A stretch of DNA of 64,000 nucleotides from Brumimicrobium salinarum (GCF_002844555.1 NZ_PJNI01000005.1:62001-126000); one strand, 5' to 3'; counted from the stretch's first letter, positions 1 through 8,213 are shown. The notes: generated by a model from the letters alone, not told the origin. A program made the numbers and translations.

Positions 1-517
1 CAGTTTTGGAATTACTGTTCATTCCTTCCGCATTGGCAATCATTTTTTCTGTGGCATCACGGTAATCAATAATTCCGGTACATGGAACCCAAATTCCGCC
101 GATACCTTCTACGAAAGGTTCATGTTCCTTAATTTGGTCGGCATTAATTTTCTCAATTCCTTCGGTATTATTGGCAATTCCATTATCGAAAATCTTGTCC
201 ATAAATGGCAGTTCACTTTGCTTTGTTGCCACTACAACTTTCCCACATACATCATGCGGCACCTTGTTTTCTTTGGCAAAATCAACCAATTCATGTCGAC
301 CTTTTACGCAGTTTTCCGCTTTTAAAGAACCAGGTTTGTAGTACAATCCCGAGTGAATCACACCAGAATTGTTTCCTGTTTGGTGATCTGCAAAACGCTT
401 TTCCTTTTCAATGAGAATGATGTTCAACTCAGGATTGCGTTTTTGAAGCTTATAAAATGTTGCGGCTCCAACGATTCCTCCTCCAATTATTGCGATGTCG
501 TAAACTTGATTTTCCAC
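1..517 (-). CDS. lhgO: L-2-hydroxyglutarate oxidase-like FAD oxidoreductase (C-terminus beyond window)
   Basis: An N-terminal dinucleotide-binding motif, IIGGGIVGAAT, follows a short start region, and the family-typical stretch NNSGVIHSGLYY comes about 45 residues later; both fit the DAO/LhgO family, which oxidises L-2-hydroxyglutarate to 2-oxoglutarate with FAD. No ATG is available: an in-frame TAA lies five codons upstream, so I place the start at the GTG at 517. About 172 residues are visible; the rest of the gene lies left of the window. It is transcribed away from atoE. The family is clear, but substrate identity rests on similarity only. Confidence 0.8.
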   Translation of the reverse strand, partial: MENQVYDIAIIGGGIVGAATFYKLQKRNPELNIILIEKEKRFADHQTGNNSGVIHSGLYYKPGSLKAENCVKGRHELVDFAKENKVPHDVCGKVVVATKQSELPFMDKIFDNGIANNTEGIEKINADQIKEHEPFVEGIGGIWVPCTGIIDYRDATEKMIANAEGMNSNSKT

Positions 518-548
518 GTAAATGATTTTTTACAAAAGTAACTATTTC

Positions 549-581
549 GCAATTGATAATCGTTAATTAGCAATTGATAAT
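549..581. repeat. 12-bp direct repeat in intergenic spacer
   Basis: GCAATTGATAAT occurs at 549-560 and again at 570-581, separated by 9 bp, in the spacer between lhgO and atoE. It resembles in style the AATTCGTAATT arrays further along the window (37.8-38.2 kb). The rest of the spacer (518-784) shows no gene and no clear promoter. Confidence 0.4.
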
Positions 582-784
582 TGGAGTTTGTCTGGAATGT
601 GGCTGGATTTCCGATTAGTTTAGAATATGTTATTGGACTGTTGTTGTTCATTCCTCTCCCAACTACGCTCTATTCGCTAAAATCAGACTAGAACAAAAAT
701 AATAATAATCAAAGCATCTAACTCGCCTATAAATCCACATTTTTTTCAGTACTTTCACCTCACTTTTACTTCGAAATCAAAGGC

Positions 785-2194
785 ATGAATAATTCAGAAA
801 AACAATCACATAAAGCTGTGGAAATTTTTAAACGGATTTTACCAAGTCCATTTACCATTGCAATTTTATTGACGATTCTCACCTTGTTGATTGCTCAGGT
901 TTTCACTAAACCAAGCGAGACTTCTCATGGTCAATATTTTATGCAATTGATGCTCGATTGGGAGCAAGGACTTTGGGATGATTCGGGTGGTGGATTGTAT
1001 TTTGCTTTTCAAATGATGCTGATCTTGGTTTTGGGTCATATTTTGGCCTTGACTCCAGCTGTTGATGGACTGATTCAGCGATTAATTAAATACTGTACTT
1101 CTACCTCATCAAGTGTGGTTATCGTTTCTCTGGGTGCTATCACCATGGGATTATTGAACTGGGGATTAGGCTTAATTTTCGGGGCAATTATCGCACGAAA
1201 AGTTGGAGAAAAATTTGCCTTCGAAAACAAGGCGATTAATTATGGTTTGGTGGGTGCTGCAGGATATGCAACAATGATGGTTTGGCATGCTGGATTATCG
1301 GGAAGCGCCACCACGAAGTCTATGGAGGAAGGTTACATTCCTGCGTTGATGCAAGAAATGGATATCGCCGGAGACTTTCCCAACAGTATTCCTTTTGAAG
1401 CCACAATTGGATCTGGATTAAACATTACGATGATTGTCAGTTGTCTGATTGTGATTCCTTTGTTTTTATATTGGTTGTCAAAAAAAGTAAAATCTGAAGC
1501 TGTCCCACAATTCAATACAACAACTCAAAAAGAAGAGAAAACTGCCAAAAACACATTAAAAGGAGCTGAAAAACTAGATTTCAGTAAGATTTTAGGAATG
1601 GGACTAGGGATTGGTATTTTGCTAGTCGGTGTTTTTAAAGCTTTTACTTATACTGGACAAAGCTCCTTGGGTTTTATTCAGCTGAATTTCATCAACTTGA
1701 TGTTTTTGGGATTGGCCTTAACTCTGCATCAAACGATTAGCAATTTTAGTAAAGCATTGCAGGAAGCCATTGGAGATATTTCTGGAATTTTAATTCAATT
1801 TCCATTCTATTTTGGAATTCTCGCCTTGATGAAAAGCAGCGGATTAATCGTACTTTTTTCTGATGGAATAACGTCTGTTGCCAACGCTTATACTTTGCCT
1901 CTGTTTACTTTTATCAGTGCCGGAGTAGTCAACTTCTTTGTTCCTAGCGGTGGCGGACAATGGGCAATTCAAGGACCAATCATTATTGAAACGGTTCAAC
2001 AACTAGGCGGGAGTTTACCCAAAACAATTTTGGCCATGGCGTATGGAGATCAATTGACCAACATGCTACAACCCTTTTGGGCCTTACCGCTGTTGGGAAT
2101 CACGCAATTGAAACCGCAACAACTTCTCCCCTATACTTTTCTACTATTCATTGTTGGCGTGATTATCTTCGGAATTGGATTATTGATTTTTTAA
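785..2194 (+). CDS. atoE: Short-chain fatty acid transporter, AtoE family
   Basis: This is a 469-residue polytopic inner-membrane protein with about ten to twelve hydrophobic segments. Family-typical motifs are visible: LVLGHILALTP near residue 85, LLNWGLGLIFGAIIARKVGE near 125, and FFVPSGGGQWAIQGP near 380, the last being the best-conserved signature of AtoE-type short-chain fatty acid permeases. The family takes up acetoacetate, butyrate and related acids. It starts at ATG 785 and stands alone on the plus strand, convergent with the kynA-like gene. The exact substrate cannot be read from sequence. Confidence 0.88.
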   Translation: MNNSEKQSHKAVEIFKRILPSPFTIAILLTILTLLIAQVFTKPSETSHGQYFMQLMLDWEQGLWDDSGGGLYFAFQMMLILVLGHILALTPAVDGLIQRLIKYCTSTSSSVVIVSLGAITMGLLNWGLGLIFGAIIARKVGEKFAFENKAINYGLVGAAGYATMMVWHAGLSGSATTKSMEEGYIPALMQEMDIAGDFPNSIPFEATIGSGLNITMIVSCLIVIPLFLYWLSKKVKSEAVPQFNTTTQKEEKTAKNTLKGAEKLDFSKILGMGLGIGILLVGVFKAFTYTGQSSLGFIQLNFINLMFLGLALTLHQTISNFSKALQEAIGDISGILIQFPFYFGILALMKSSGLIVLFSDGITSVANAYTLPLFTFISAGVVNFFVPSGGGQWAIQGPIIIETVQQLGGSLPKTILAMAYGDQLTNMLQPFWALPLLGITQLKPQQLLPYTFLLFIVGVIIFGIGLLIF

Positions 2195-2267
2195 AAACAA
2201 TATTTTCACATTGTGATTCACGTCTGTATTCGGCTACTTAAAAAAATTCATCGTTCATCATTCATAA

Positions 2268-3170
2268 TTAATCCTCATAATTATCCTCCCATATCTCAGG
2301 GAAAAACTTACGTTGTTGAAATTTCGGATGTAAATATTTTTTCCATTCGCTTCCACCGGTAGCTGCTTGGTTTTCTCCTTTTTTATCGAGGTAATGCTGT
2401 GCTGTTTCGAGGTGAACCATTGGCCATTTTACGTTGTATAACTGATCAAATTCTTGCAGGATTTCAACTAATTCTTTGGATGGGGATTTCATCTTCTCGA
2501 ACTTTTCCTGAAGCGTTCTTCCTTTTACTTCATCGGCTTTCTTGATTAAATCATCCATGTATTTGTCTTCAAACATTCTTAAGGTCAATGTCTTTTCGCC
2601 AGTTTTTCTATTTAGACCAGCATCTTTCCAATAAATATGCTCGAAATAATCTGCTGTAGTTGGATTTTCGGGAATACGTTTTCTTCCTTTTTCGTTCAAT
2701 AGATTTTTCAATTGTGTACAGTAAATCTCCACATATCTAAAGGAAACAGATTGAAAACCACTTGCTGGAGCCAATGTCTTTCGGAATGTATTGTAATCAT
2801 CGTAATCCATTCCGTGACTCATCACACTGAAAGAGTTGATTAACATTTCCGTATAGCGATTGAGTCGATTAATTTTATCGATCCAAACAGCGTCTGATAA
2901 ATCCTCATTGACCAATTGCTTGAGTTCGTGCATCATCATTCCTAACACTAATTCTGTGACTTGATGATACATAATAAAGATTTTCTCGTCTTTAAAATCG
3001 GTACGCGTTTTTTGCAAAGAGAAAAGCGCATCAACTTCAATATAATCCCAATATGAAATTGGTTTTGCTTGCAGTAAACCTTCTAAATAGGTGTTTGGAT
3101 TTTCTCCTAAATCGCTATATTTTTTGGTGATTTTTTCAACTAGTTCTTTGGTTTTATCTTCTTCACTCAT
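2268..3170 (-). CDS. kynA: Tryptophan 2,3-dioxygenase family protein
   Basis: This 300-residue haem dioxygenase would open the indole ring of tryptophan to N-formylkynurenine, the first kynurenine-pathway step. Visible family features are DYIEVDALFSLQ, FIMYHQVTELVLGMMMHELKQL (shown here in part as HQ..EL and HEL), SGFQSVSFRYVEIY, and the C-terminal ATGGSEWKKYL followed by FFPEIW. Most homologues have GTGGS-x-G at that loop, so the binding loop is slightly divergent. It is the last gene of a tight minus-strand run: only 8 bp separate it from the membrane protein upstream. An oxygen-using enzyme downstream of an FNR-like site is unexpected. Confidence 0.85.
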   Translation of the reverse strand: MSEEDKTKELVEKITKKYSDLGENPNTYLEGLLQAKPISYWDYIEVDALFSLQKTRTDFKDEKIFIMYHQVTELVLGMMMHELKQLVNEDLSDAVWIDKINRLNRYTEMLINSFSVMSHGMDYDDYNTFRKTLAPASGFQSVSFRYVEIYCTQLKNLLNEKGRKRIPENPTTADYFEHIYWKDAGLNRKTGEKTLTLRMFEDKYMDDLIKKADEVKGRTLQEKFEKMKSPSKELVEILQEFDQLYNVKWPMVHLETAQHYLDKKGENQAATGGSEWKKYLHPKFQQRKFFPEIWEDNYED

Positions 3171-3178
3171 GGTCTTCT

Positions 3179-3601
3179 TTATAAATTGAATAACTGGTAT
3201 CCTATACCTGCTAAAATAACAACTTTAATTAATTCAAAAATAACGTAATAAAAATGAATGTATGATTTTTTTGCAACTTTTCCTTCGATTCTTAGTGCTG
3301 CCATGGCTTTTAATTTTGGGAGCAAAACAAAAGTTTGAGCTGCCAAAATGAGCAAACAAACCGCAAGAAGAATATTTAAGTAAGTAGAAACAACTGCTGT
3401 ATTTATTAATAAATTGATAAGTATAACTGCAGCCAAGGTCCACTCTACTTTATTCAGAGCAGAAAATACCAATTGACCGATTCCTAAACCGATTTCTAAA
3501 CTAACTCCAGGTGCACGAAATTTCAACCATGCCTCCATAAAACTAATCGCACAAACAAAACCTACCCATAGATAGGTAGCGATAATAACCAATTCCAACA
3601 T
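3179..3601 (-). CDS. Four-helix membrane protein of unknown function
   Basis: The 140-residue product is highly hydrophobic, with predicted membrane segments near residues 3-22, 45-65, 70-92 and 115-137 and a basic loop (LRIEGKVAKKSY) between the third and fourth. I do not recognise a named family. It lies 6 bp after a second small membrane gene and 8 bp before the tryptophan dioxygenase gene, so the three are probably one transcript. Its position next to RIC and an Rrf2 regulator, and an FNR-like site upstream of the run, suggest a role under low oxygen or NO stress; that is inference. Confidence 0.75.
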   Translation of the reverse strand: MLELVIIATYLWVGFVCAISFMEAWLKFRAPGVSLEIGLGIGQLVFSALNKVEWTLAAVILINLLINTAVVSTYLNILLAVCLLILAAQTFVLLPKLKAMAALRIEGKVAKKSYIHFYYVIFELIKVVILAGIGYQLFNL

Positions 3602-3607
3602 GATTTC

Positions 3608-3883
3608 CTATAAGAATATGAGAATAAACAAAGTAGCCAATGCATTTAAAGCTACGCTAATATAAAAAGTAATAATACAGGTTTTTGCATCTGCTTGAGC
3701 AATAAACATAGCGTTTGAAGCCATTGTAATCACTGCAATTACACTCACCAATGCCCATAAATCATTTTGCATACTTAGCATTGCTGCAACCGACCCCAAA
3801 CAACTTTGAAAAGTTAGCATTGCCGTCATTGCTCCAAATCTGTTTTTCTCGAAATTCGCTTCTTGTTTTGTTAACCATCCCAT
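3608..3883 (-). CDS. Small membrane protein of unknown function
   Basis: A 91-residue protein with a charged N-terminus (KQEANFEKNRFG) and three hydrophobic segments near residues 17-37, 40-60 and 68-91. No domain was recognised. It is the first gene of a minus-strand run with the 140-residue membrane protein and the tryptophan dioxygenase gene. A good TTTG-N19-TAnnTTcG promoter and an FNR-like palindrome lie 60-110 bp upstream. The two membrane genes look like partners of one small complex because they are adjacent and both hydrophobic. Confidence 0.75.
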   Translation of the reverse strand: MGWLTKQEANFEKNRFGAMTAMLTFQSCLGSVAAMLSMQNDLWALVSVIAVITMASNAMFIAQADAKTCIITFYISVALNALATLFILIFL

Positions 3884-3940
3884 CTCTCTATAGTTTTAAT
3901 TCACATTAAGAATAAAAGAGTCTTTTATCCTTTTATAGTG

Positions 3941-3991
3941 CGAATGTAGAAAAATTTCGAAAAACATCAAAAAAATATGAGCTAAATCATT
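3941..3991 (-). promoter_or_regulatory. Promoter with FNR/CRP-like site for the 3883 operon
   Basis: Read on the minus strand, TTTG (3971-3968) and TACATTCG (3948-3941) are 19 bp apart, one mismatch from the Bacteroidota consensus TTG-N17-23-TAnnTTTG. Just upstream, TATGAG-CTAA-ATCATT at 3976-3991 (plus-strand reading) differs at two positions from the perfect palindrome TATGAT-N4-ATCATA in the nos control region. Its centre lies 35.5 bp from the TA of the -7 element; the corresponding distance at nos is 56.5 bp, a difference of 21 bp or about two helical turns. Confidence 0.45.
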
Positions 3992-4086
3992 TTATTTAGA
4001 TATCAGAAATGGAAAAGACACACTAGTATAGGGTTTCTAGCTAATCATAACTTCTAAAGTGAAACTATACACAGTATTGATTTTCG

Positions 4087-4524
4087 TTACCTCTTAAGAA
4101 AAGTTAAACCTGAATCTAATCCGTTTGCCAATTCTAAAAGTGAGGTTTTGGTTAGCATTTCAGCTAATTCGTCTCGAATCAATTTGAATTTATCATGAAC
4201 AGGACATGGCTTGTCTGCATTACATTGATCCAATCCCAAACCACATCCTTTATAGATATGATCACCGTCAATAGCTTCAACGATTTCGCTCAACATTATT
4301 TTGTCAAGCTCTTCCTTAGGTATAAAAAATCCTCCAGATGGACCTTTAGCCGACTTTACAATCTTCTTTTTGGTCAAAATCTGCATAATTTTAGCCGTAA
4401 ATGCCTCAGGTGAGTTAATTTCCTTGGCAATATCTTTTACACCAATTTTTTTCTCACTGTGCAAAGCTTGCTCTGAAATATAGAGCGTAGCTTTTATACC
4501 GTATTCACATGCCTTAGAAAACAT
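4087..4524 (-). CDS. Rrf2 family transcriptional regulator, NsrR/IscR-like with three cysteines
   Basis: The protein opens with FSKACEYGIKA, the usual Rrf2 start, so I take ATG 4524 rather than a TTG nine codons upstream. It has an N-terminal winged helix (residues 1-80; GPSGGF wing) and cysteines C94, C101 and C107 spaced as in the Fe-S-binding loop of NsrR and IscR, giving 145 residues. Such regulators sense NO or Fe-S status. It follows ric with about 29 bp between the genes and likely shares its transcript. Its neighbours (RIC, nosZ) argue for NO sensing, but IscR-type sensing is possible. Confidence 0.85.
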   Translation of the reverse strand: MFSKACEYGIKATLYISEQALHSEKKIGVKDIAKEINSPEAFTAKIMQILTKKKIVKSAKGPSGGFFIPKEELDKIMLSEIVEAIDGDHIYKGCGLGLDQCNADKPCPVHDKFKLIRDELAEMLTKTSLLELANGLDSGLTFLKR

Positions 4525-4553
4525 TCGTTTGCTTTTATTTATTAGATTCAAAC

Positions 4554-5279
4554 CTACGAAGTTACTTTATTTTTTTCTAACTCCACAGTTTTAGGAAAGA
4601 GGATATTGTTTTCCAAATGCAAATGATGTTGTAAATCACAATCTAAACATTTCATTTTCAATACAATATTTTCACATTCTGAATTCATATCAGATTCAAT
4701 TTTATAATCATTGAAAAGCTTTCTTATTTCCACTAACAACTGAAAAGCAGTATCATGCTCATGAATCATCATATCAATAGGTTTTTGCACAGTTCCAAAT
4801 CTAGGCGCCTCTAATTCTTTTCTTGCGCTGACCATCTTTCGGATAAAAGGAAATAAAATTAGTTCTTCCTTCTTCATGTGTCCACCCAATTCCTTGGCCA
4901 ATAAGTTCAATTTGACTTTAAAATCTACAATTGTCATTTTTTGGTCTCCACTACTGTCAGCTATAAAAGCATCAACTTTATCTTTTAATTCTACTAAAGC
5001 TTCCTCAGTGAACTTATGATGTGTTTTCTGAATATAATCAGCCAAAAGATCAAGTGGCCAATTCTCAATGTCTACACTATAATTCAAGGCATCTTGCTTG
5101 TTTATCTCCTCAATTTGACTTAGGATTTCTTTTTGGTCTAAATCGGATTTTTTAATGGCTTCTTCTAAAGATAAATTTCCTTCACAATAAAAGTCAATTT
5201 GATGTTCAATAAAGAACTGAAGAATTGCAAAGTTTTTGACAGCCAGATCACTTACTTTTTGATTCAATATATGTTTCAT
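4554..5279 (-). CDS. ric: RIC/ScdA/YtfE iron-sulfur cluster repair di-iron protein
   Basis: The 241-residue protein has an N-terminal ScdA-N-like segment (IDFYCEGNLSLEEAI near residue 28; most relatives have IDFCCGG) and a hemerythrin-like four-helix domain. Candidate di-iron ligands are H87/H88, HMKKEE with H134 and E138, HEHD with H175, and HHLHLENN with H219/H221 and E223. RIC proteins repair Fe-S clusters damaged by NO or oxidants in the cytoplasm. It is transcribed divergently from the nos operon and probably with the Rrf2 regulator behind it, a common NO-stress pairing. Confidence 0.92.
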   Translation of the reverse strand: MKHILNQKVSDLAVKNFAILQFFIEHQIDFYCEGNLSLEEAIKKSDLDQKEILSQIEEINKQDALNYSVDIENWPLDLLADYIQKTHHKFTEEALVELKDKVDAFIADSSGDQKMTIVDFKVKLNLLAKELGGHMKKEELILFPFIRKMVSARKELEAPRFGTVQKPIDMMIHEHDTAFQLLVEIRKLFNDYKIESDMNSECENIVLKMKCLDCDLQHHLHLENNILFPKTVELEKNKVTS

Positions 5280-5344
5280 AATTTGTATTATTAAATTGCT
5301 TTCCCAAAATTAAAATCGGTTTTTCTTCTTTCTAGAATGTTGTA

Positions 5345-5361
5345 TAAATGTAGATATACGT
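5345..5361 (-). promoter_or_regulatory. Candidate operator over the ric promoter
   Basis: On the minus strand ACGTATATC is followed directly by TACATTTA, a weak TAnnTTTG-like -7 element. The same arrangement, ACGTACGTC followed by TATTTTTG, occurs at the nos promoter on the other strand. A shared sequence abutting both -7 elements would suit a repressor such as the neighbouring Rrf2 protein. Similarity of 9 in 11 bases could arise by chance in a spacer of this size, so this is tentative. Confidence 0.25.
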
Positions 5362-5443
5362 CCGTTTTCAACATATTTAAAAGTAAAAACCATTCACAAA
5401 CATGGGATTGAATCAGTAAATGTAAAAGACTTTAAGGTCTTTA

Positions 5444-5459
5444 TATGATTTTTATCATA
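5444..5459. promoter_or_regulatory. FNR/DNR-like palindrome in the ric-nos divergent region
   Basis: TATGAT-TTTT-ATCATA is a perfect 6+4+6 palindrome, close to the FNR/CRP-family consensus TTGAT-N4-ATCAA. Its centre, 5451.5, is about 30 bp upstream of the -33 element of the nos promoter and 172 bp from the ric start codon. FNR/DNR/NnrR-type activation of nos genes is established in other denitrifiers; the regulator gene itself is not in this window. Confidence 0.65.
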
Positions 5460-5480
5460 AATCCCATTGTTTTTCGTTAT

Positions 5481-5515
5481 TTTGCAATTGTATGAGTTAC
5501 GTACGTCTATTTTTG
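5481..5515 (+). promoter_or_regulatory. nos operon promoter
   Basis: TTTG at 5481-5484 and TATTTTTG at 5508-5515 are 23 bp apart and match the Bacteroidota consensus TTG-N17-23-TAnnTTTG. The -7 element ends 32 bp before the cytochrome start codon. The palindromic ACGTACGT at its upstream edge may be part of an operator. Confidence 0.6.
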
Positions 5516-5547
5516 TATTAATTAATTAAAACTAAAAAGAACAAGTT

Positions 5548-6087
5548 ATGAAGAATTACTTTAAACTCGGATTGTTAATCTTAGCTGTATCATTATACAG
5601 TTGTGGTGGCGGTGAAGGAGAGACAGAAGGCCAAAAAGAAGAAAAGGCTCTTGTTAATCCTAACAACCCAAACAATCCAAACAACACCGCTTCATCTGAA
5701 TCAAATGAAGAAGAAGCAGCAGAAGAAGAAATCCCTGCATCTCAGCGTGTGGATTTAGAAAATAAAGGAGTAGGACCTGTTACAGATGTAACTATTCCAG
5801 AAACGATTGATGAAGAATTGGCTGCGAAAGGACAAGAAGTATATGAGAAAAACTGTACTGCATGTCACAAACCAGACAAGAAACACATCGGTCCAGCGCC
5901 AAAAGATATTCTTGAGCGTAGAACACCAGAATGGGTAATGAACATGATCATTAATCCTGACAAAATGGTGCAAGAAGATCCTTTAGCAAAAGATTTATTA
6001 ATTGAATTTAACGGATCACCAATGTCAAACCAAGGAATTACTGAAGATGAGGCACGTGCCATCTTAGAGTATATCCGTACATTATAA
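5548..6087 (+). CDS. Mono-haem c-type cytochrome lipoprotein of the nos cluster
   Basis: The 179-residue protein has a lipobox (LYSC, Cys19), a low-complexity linker with NPNNPNNPNN and many Glu residues to about residue 65, then a class I cytochrome c domain with CTACH (C103, C106, H107) and a likely Met ligand in SPMSNQG (M159). It would be anchored by lipid and carry electrons to NosZ, replacing the NosR route missing here. It is the first gene of the nos operon, 39 bp before nosZ. The long flexible linker suits reach between membrane donors and NosZ. Confidence 0.9.
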   Translation: MKNYFKLGLLILAVSLYSCGGGEGETEGQKEEKALVNPNNPNNPNNTASSESNEEEAAEEEIPASQRVDLENKGVGPVTDVTIPETIDEELAAKGQEVYEKNCTACHKPDKKHIGPAPKDILERRTPEWVMNMIINPDKMVQEDPLAKDLLIEFNGSPMSNQGITEDEARAILEYIRTL

Positions 6088-6126
6088 TAGCATACAAAAA
6101 TATAGTAACCATTAAAAAATAGACGT

Positions 6127-8097
6127 ATGAAAATTCTAAGATTAGGAGTCGGATTATTGGCGGCAGCATCGCTAATGACCAGTTGTGGAAACTCCGGCAC
6201 AAAAAACAAAAACGGCACTGAAGGTGCTCTGACAAAAAATGCTGCTGAACAGGTTTACATTGCACCAGGAGAGCATGATGATTATTATGCATTCATCTCT
6301 GGTGGATACAGTGGTAACTTACTTGTTTACGGACTACCTTCAGGCCGTATGTTTAAAGAAATCCCAGTTTTTAGTCAATTCCCAACTTCGGGATATGGAT
6401 ATTCTGAGGAAACAAAACCGATGTTCAATACATCTTATGGATTTATTCCATGGGGTGATGCTCACCACCCAGACATTTCACAAACAAATGGTGTAATGGA
6501 TGGTCGTTGGGTTTTCATCAACGAAAATAATACTCCGCGTATTGCAAGAGTTGACTTAACAACTTTTGAAACTGCTGAAATCATTGAGGTTCCAAACAGT
6601 GCGGGTAACCACAGTTCATCTTTCATTACTGAAAACACTGAGTATGTTGTTGCAGGAACTCGTTTCTCTGTACCCGTTCCTCAAAGAGACATCAGTATTA
6701 AAGACTACAAAGGTGAATTTAAAGGTGCTTTATCTTTCATTGGTGTAGATCAAGAAACAGGTAGAATGGAAATTGATTTTCAATTGTTAATGCCAGGGTT
6801 CAACTACGATTTATCTCACCCAGGTCGTGATAAGTCACATGGTTGGTTCTTCTTTACAACATACAACACTGAGGAAGCTAACACTTTATTAGAGGTGAAC
6901 GCATCACAAAATGATAAAGACTTTATTGCAGCGGTAAACTGGAAGAAAATCGAAGAATATGTGAAAAACGGTGGTGGTAAAATGATGCCTGCTGAATACG
7001 CGCATAATGTTTACGATCATCATACACATACTGCAACTTCTACAATGAAAAACGAGGTTCGTGTAATCGATCCTACTGAAGTTCCAGGTGCTGTATACTT
7101 CTTACCTACTCCAAAATCTCCTCACGGATGTGATGTTTCTCCAGATGGTGAATACATTGTTGGAAATGGTAAATTATCTACTGATTTAACGGTTCACTCT
7201 TTTACTAAAATGATCGATGCAATTGAAAATAAAAAATTCGATGGTGAAGCTTATGGTATTCCAATCTTAAACTTCGATGACATTCACGCAGGTTCTGTGA
7301 AGAAAGCAGGTCTTGGACCATTGCACACTGAGTTTGATGACAAAGGAAATGCGTATACTACTTTCTTTATCTCATCTGAGGTAGTGAAATGGGAATTAGG
7401 AACTTGGGAAGTAAAAGACAGAAAACCAACTTACTATTCTGTTGGTCACTTAACTATCCCAGGAGGTAACTCAAGAGAACCAGACGGAAAATACATGTTC
7501 GCAATGAACAAGATTACAAAAGACCGTTACTTACCTGTAGGTCCAGAATTAGAGCACTCTGCTCAGTTGTACGACATTTCAGGAGAGAAAATGGAATTGA
7601 TCTTAGATTTCCCAACACACGGTGAACCTCACTACGCAGCTGCAATTAAAGCAGATGTTGTTAAAGGAAACTCACTTGAGATTTATGACCTTGAAGATAA
7701 CAAGCACGAATATGCCATAAAATCAGAAGGTGAAGCGCGTGTAGAAAGAAACGGAAACGAAGTACATATCTATATGTCAACAATCCGTAGTCACTTTGCA
7801 CCAGATAACATTGAAGGAATTAAAGTTGGAGACAAGGTTTACTTCCACGTAACTAACTTAGAACAAGACTTTGATGTACCTCACGGTTTCGCAATGATTG
7901 GTCAAAACAACTCTGAGCTATTGATTATGCCAGGGCAAACAAAAACAACTACTTGGAATCCTAAGAAAGTTGGTGTTTGGCCATTCTACTGTACAGACTT
8001 CTGTTCAGCATTGCACCAAGAGATGCAAGGATACATTCGCGTTTCTCCAAAAGATTCAGACATTGAGTTGACTTGGTCTTTGGGAGATGACGAATAA
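6127..8097 (+). CDS. nosZ: Nitrous oxide reductase, clade II (Sec-type)
   Basis: NosZ reduces N2O to N2 in the periplasm using the CuA and CuZ copper centres. The 656-residue protein has an N-terminal seven-bladed propeller rich in conserved His (DHHTHTA near 299, DIHAG, GPLHTEFD, GEPHYAA) and a C-terminal cupredoxin with the CuA site YCTDFCSALHQEMQGY (C622, C626, H630, M633). The signal peptide lacks a twin-arginine motif and ends in a lipobox-like MTSC (Cys20), as in clade II enzymes, exported unfolded by Sec. Length and motifs are complete. A strong hairpin follows the gene. Confidence 0.98.
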   Translation: MKILRLGVGLLAAASLMTSCGNSGTKNKNGTEGALTKNAAEQVYIAPGEHDDYYAFISGGYSGNLLVYGLPSGRMFKEIPVFSQFPTSGYGYSEETKPMFNTSYGFIPWGDAHHPDISQTNGVMDGRWVFINENNTPRIARVDLTTFETAEIIEVPNSAGNHSSSFITENTEYVVAGTRFSVPVPQRDISIKDYKGEFKGALSFIGVDQETGRMEIDFQLLMPGFNYDLSHPGRDKSHGWFFFTTYNTEEANTLLEVNASQNDKDFIAAVNWKKIEEYVKNGGGKMMPAEYAHNVYDHHTHTATSTMKNEVRVIDPTEVPGAVYFLPTPKSPHGCDVSPDGEYIVGNGKLSTDLTVHSFTKMIDAIENKKFDGEAYGIPILNFDDIHAGSVKKAGLGPLHTEFDDKGNAYTTFFISSEVVKWELGTWEVKDRKPTYYSVGHLTIPGGNSREPDGKYMFAMNKITKDRYLPVGPELEHSAQLYDISGEKMELILDFPTHGEPHYAAAIKADVVKGNSLEIYDLEDNKHEYAIKSEGEARVERNGNEVHIYMSTIRSHFAPDNIEGIKVGDKVYFHVTNLEQDFDVPHGFAMIGQNNSELLIMPGQTKTTTWNPKKVGVWPFYCTDFCSALHQEMQGYIRVSPKDSDIELTWSLGDDE

Positions 8098-8157
8098 GTC
8101 CAATCGCGAACAGTAATGTTCAAAGAATAAGGTAAATTTTAGTTTACAATTAGATAT

Positions 8158-8198
8158 AAAAAGGATGAGCACTACTTTAAAAAAGGCTCATCCTTTTT
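8158..8198 (+). terminator. Intrinsic terminator/attenuator after nosZ
   Basis: A perfect 13-bp inverted repeat, AAAAAGGATGAGC (8158-8170) and GCTCATCCTTTTT (8186-8198), encloses a 15-base loop and ends in a T run. It sits inside the nos cluster, 60 bp after the nosZ stop and 15 bp before the next start codon. It may act as a partial terminator or mRNA 3'-end stabiliser that makes the cyt c-nosZ message more abundant than the accessory genes. Confidence 0.8.
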
Positions 8199-8213
8199 CA
8201 TAAAAAAAGTGTT

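Noticed and set aside
122-541. Plus-strand short frames at the left edge
   Set aside because: They are shadows of the minus-strand LhgO-like gene.
4525-4551. Longer N-terminus for the Rrf2 regulator
   Set aside because: It would use a TTG start; ATG 4524 gives the conserved FSKACEYGIKA opening.
5865-6292. Antisense frames over the cytochrome and nosZ start
   Set aside because: They are shadows of two well-supported genes and have no domain.
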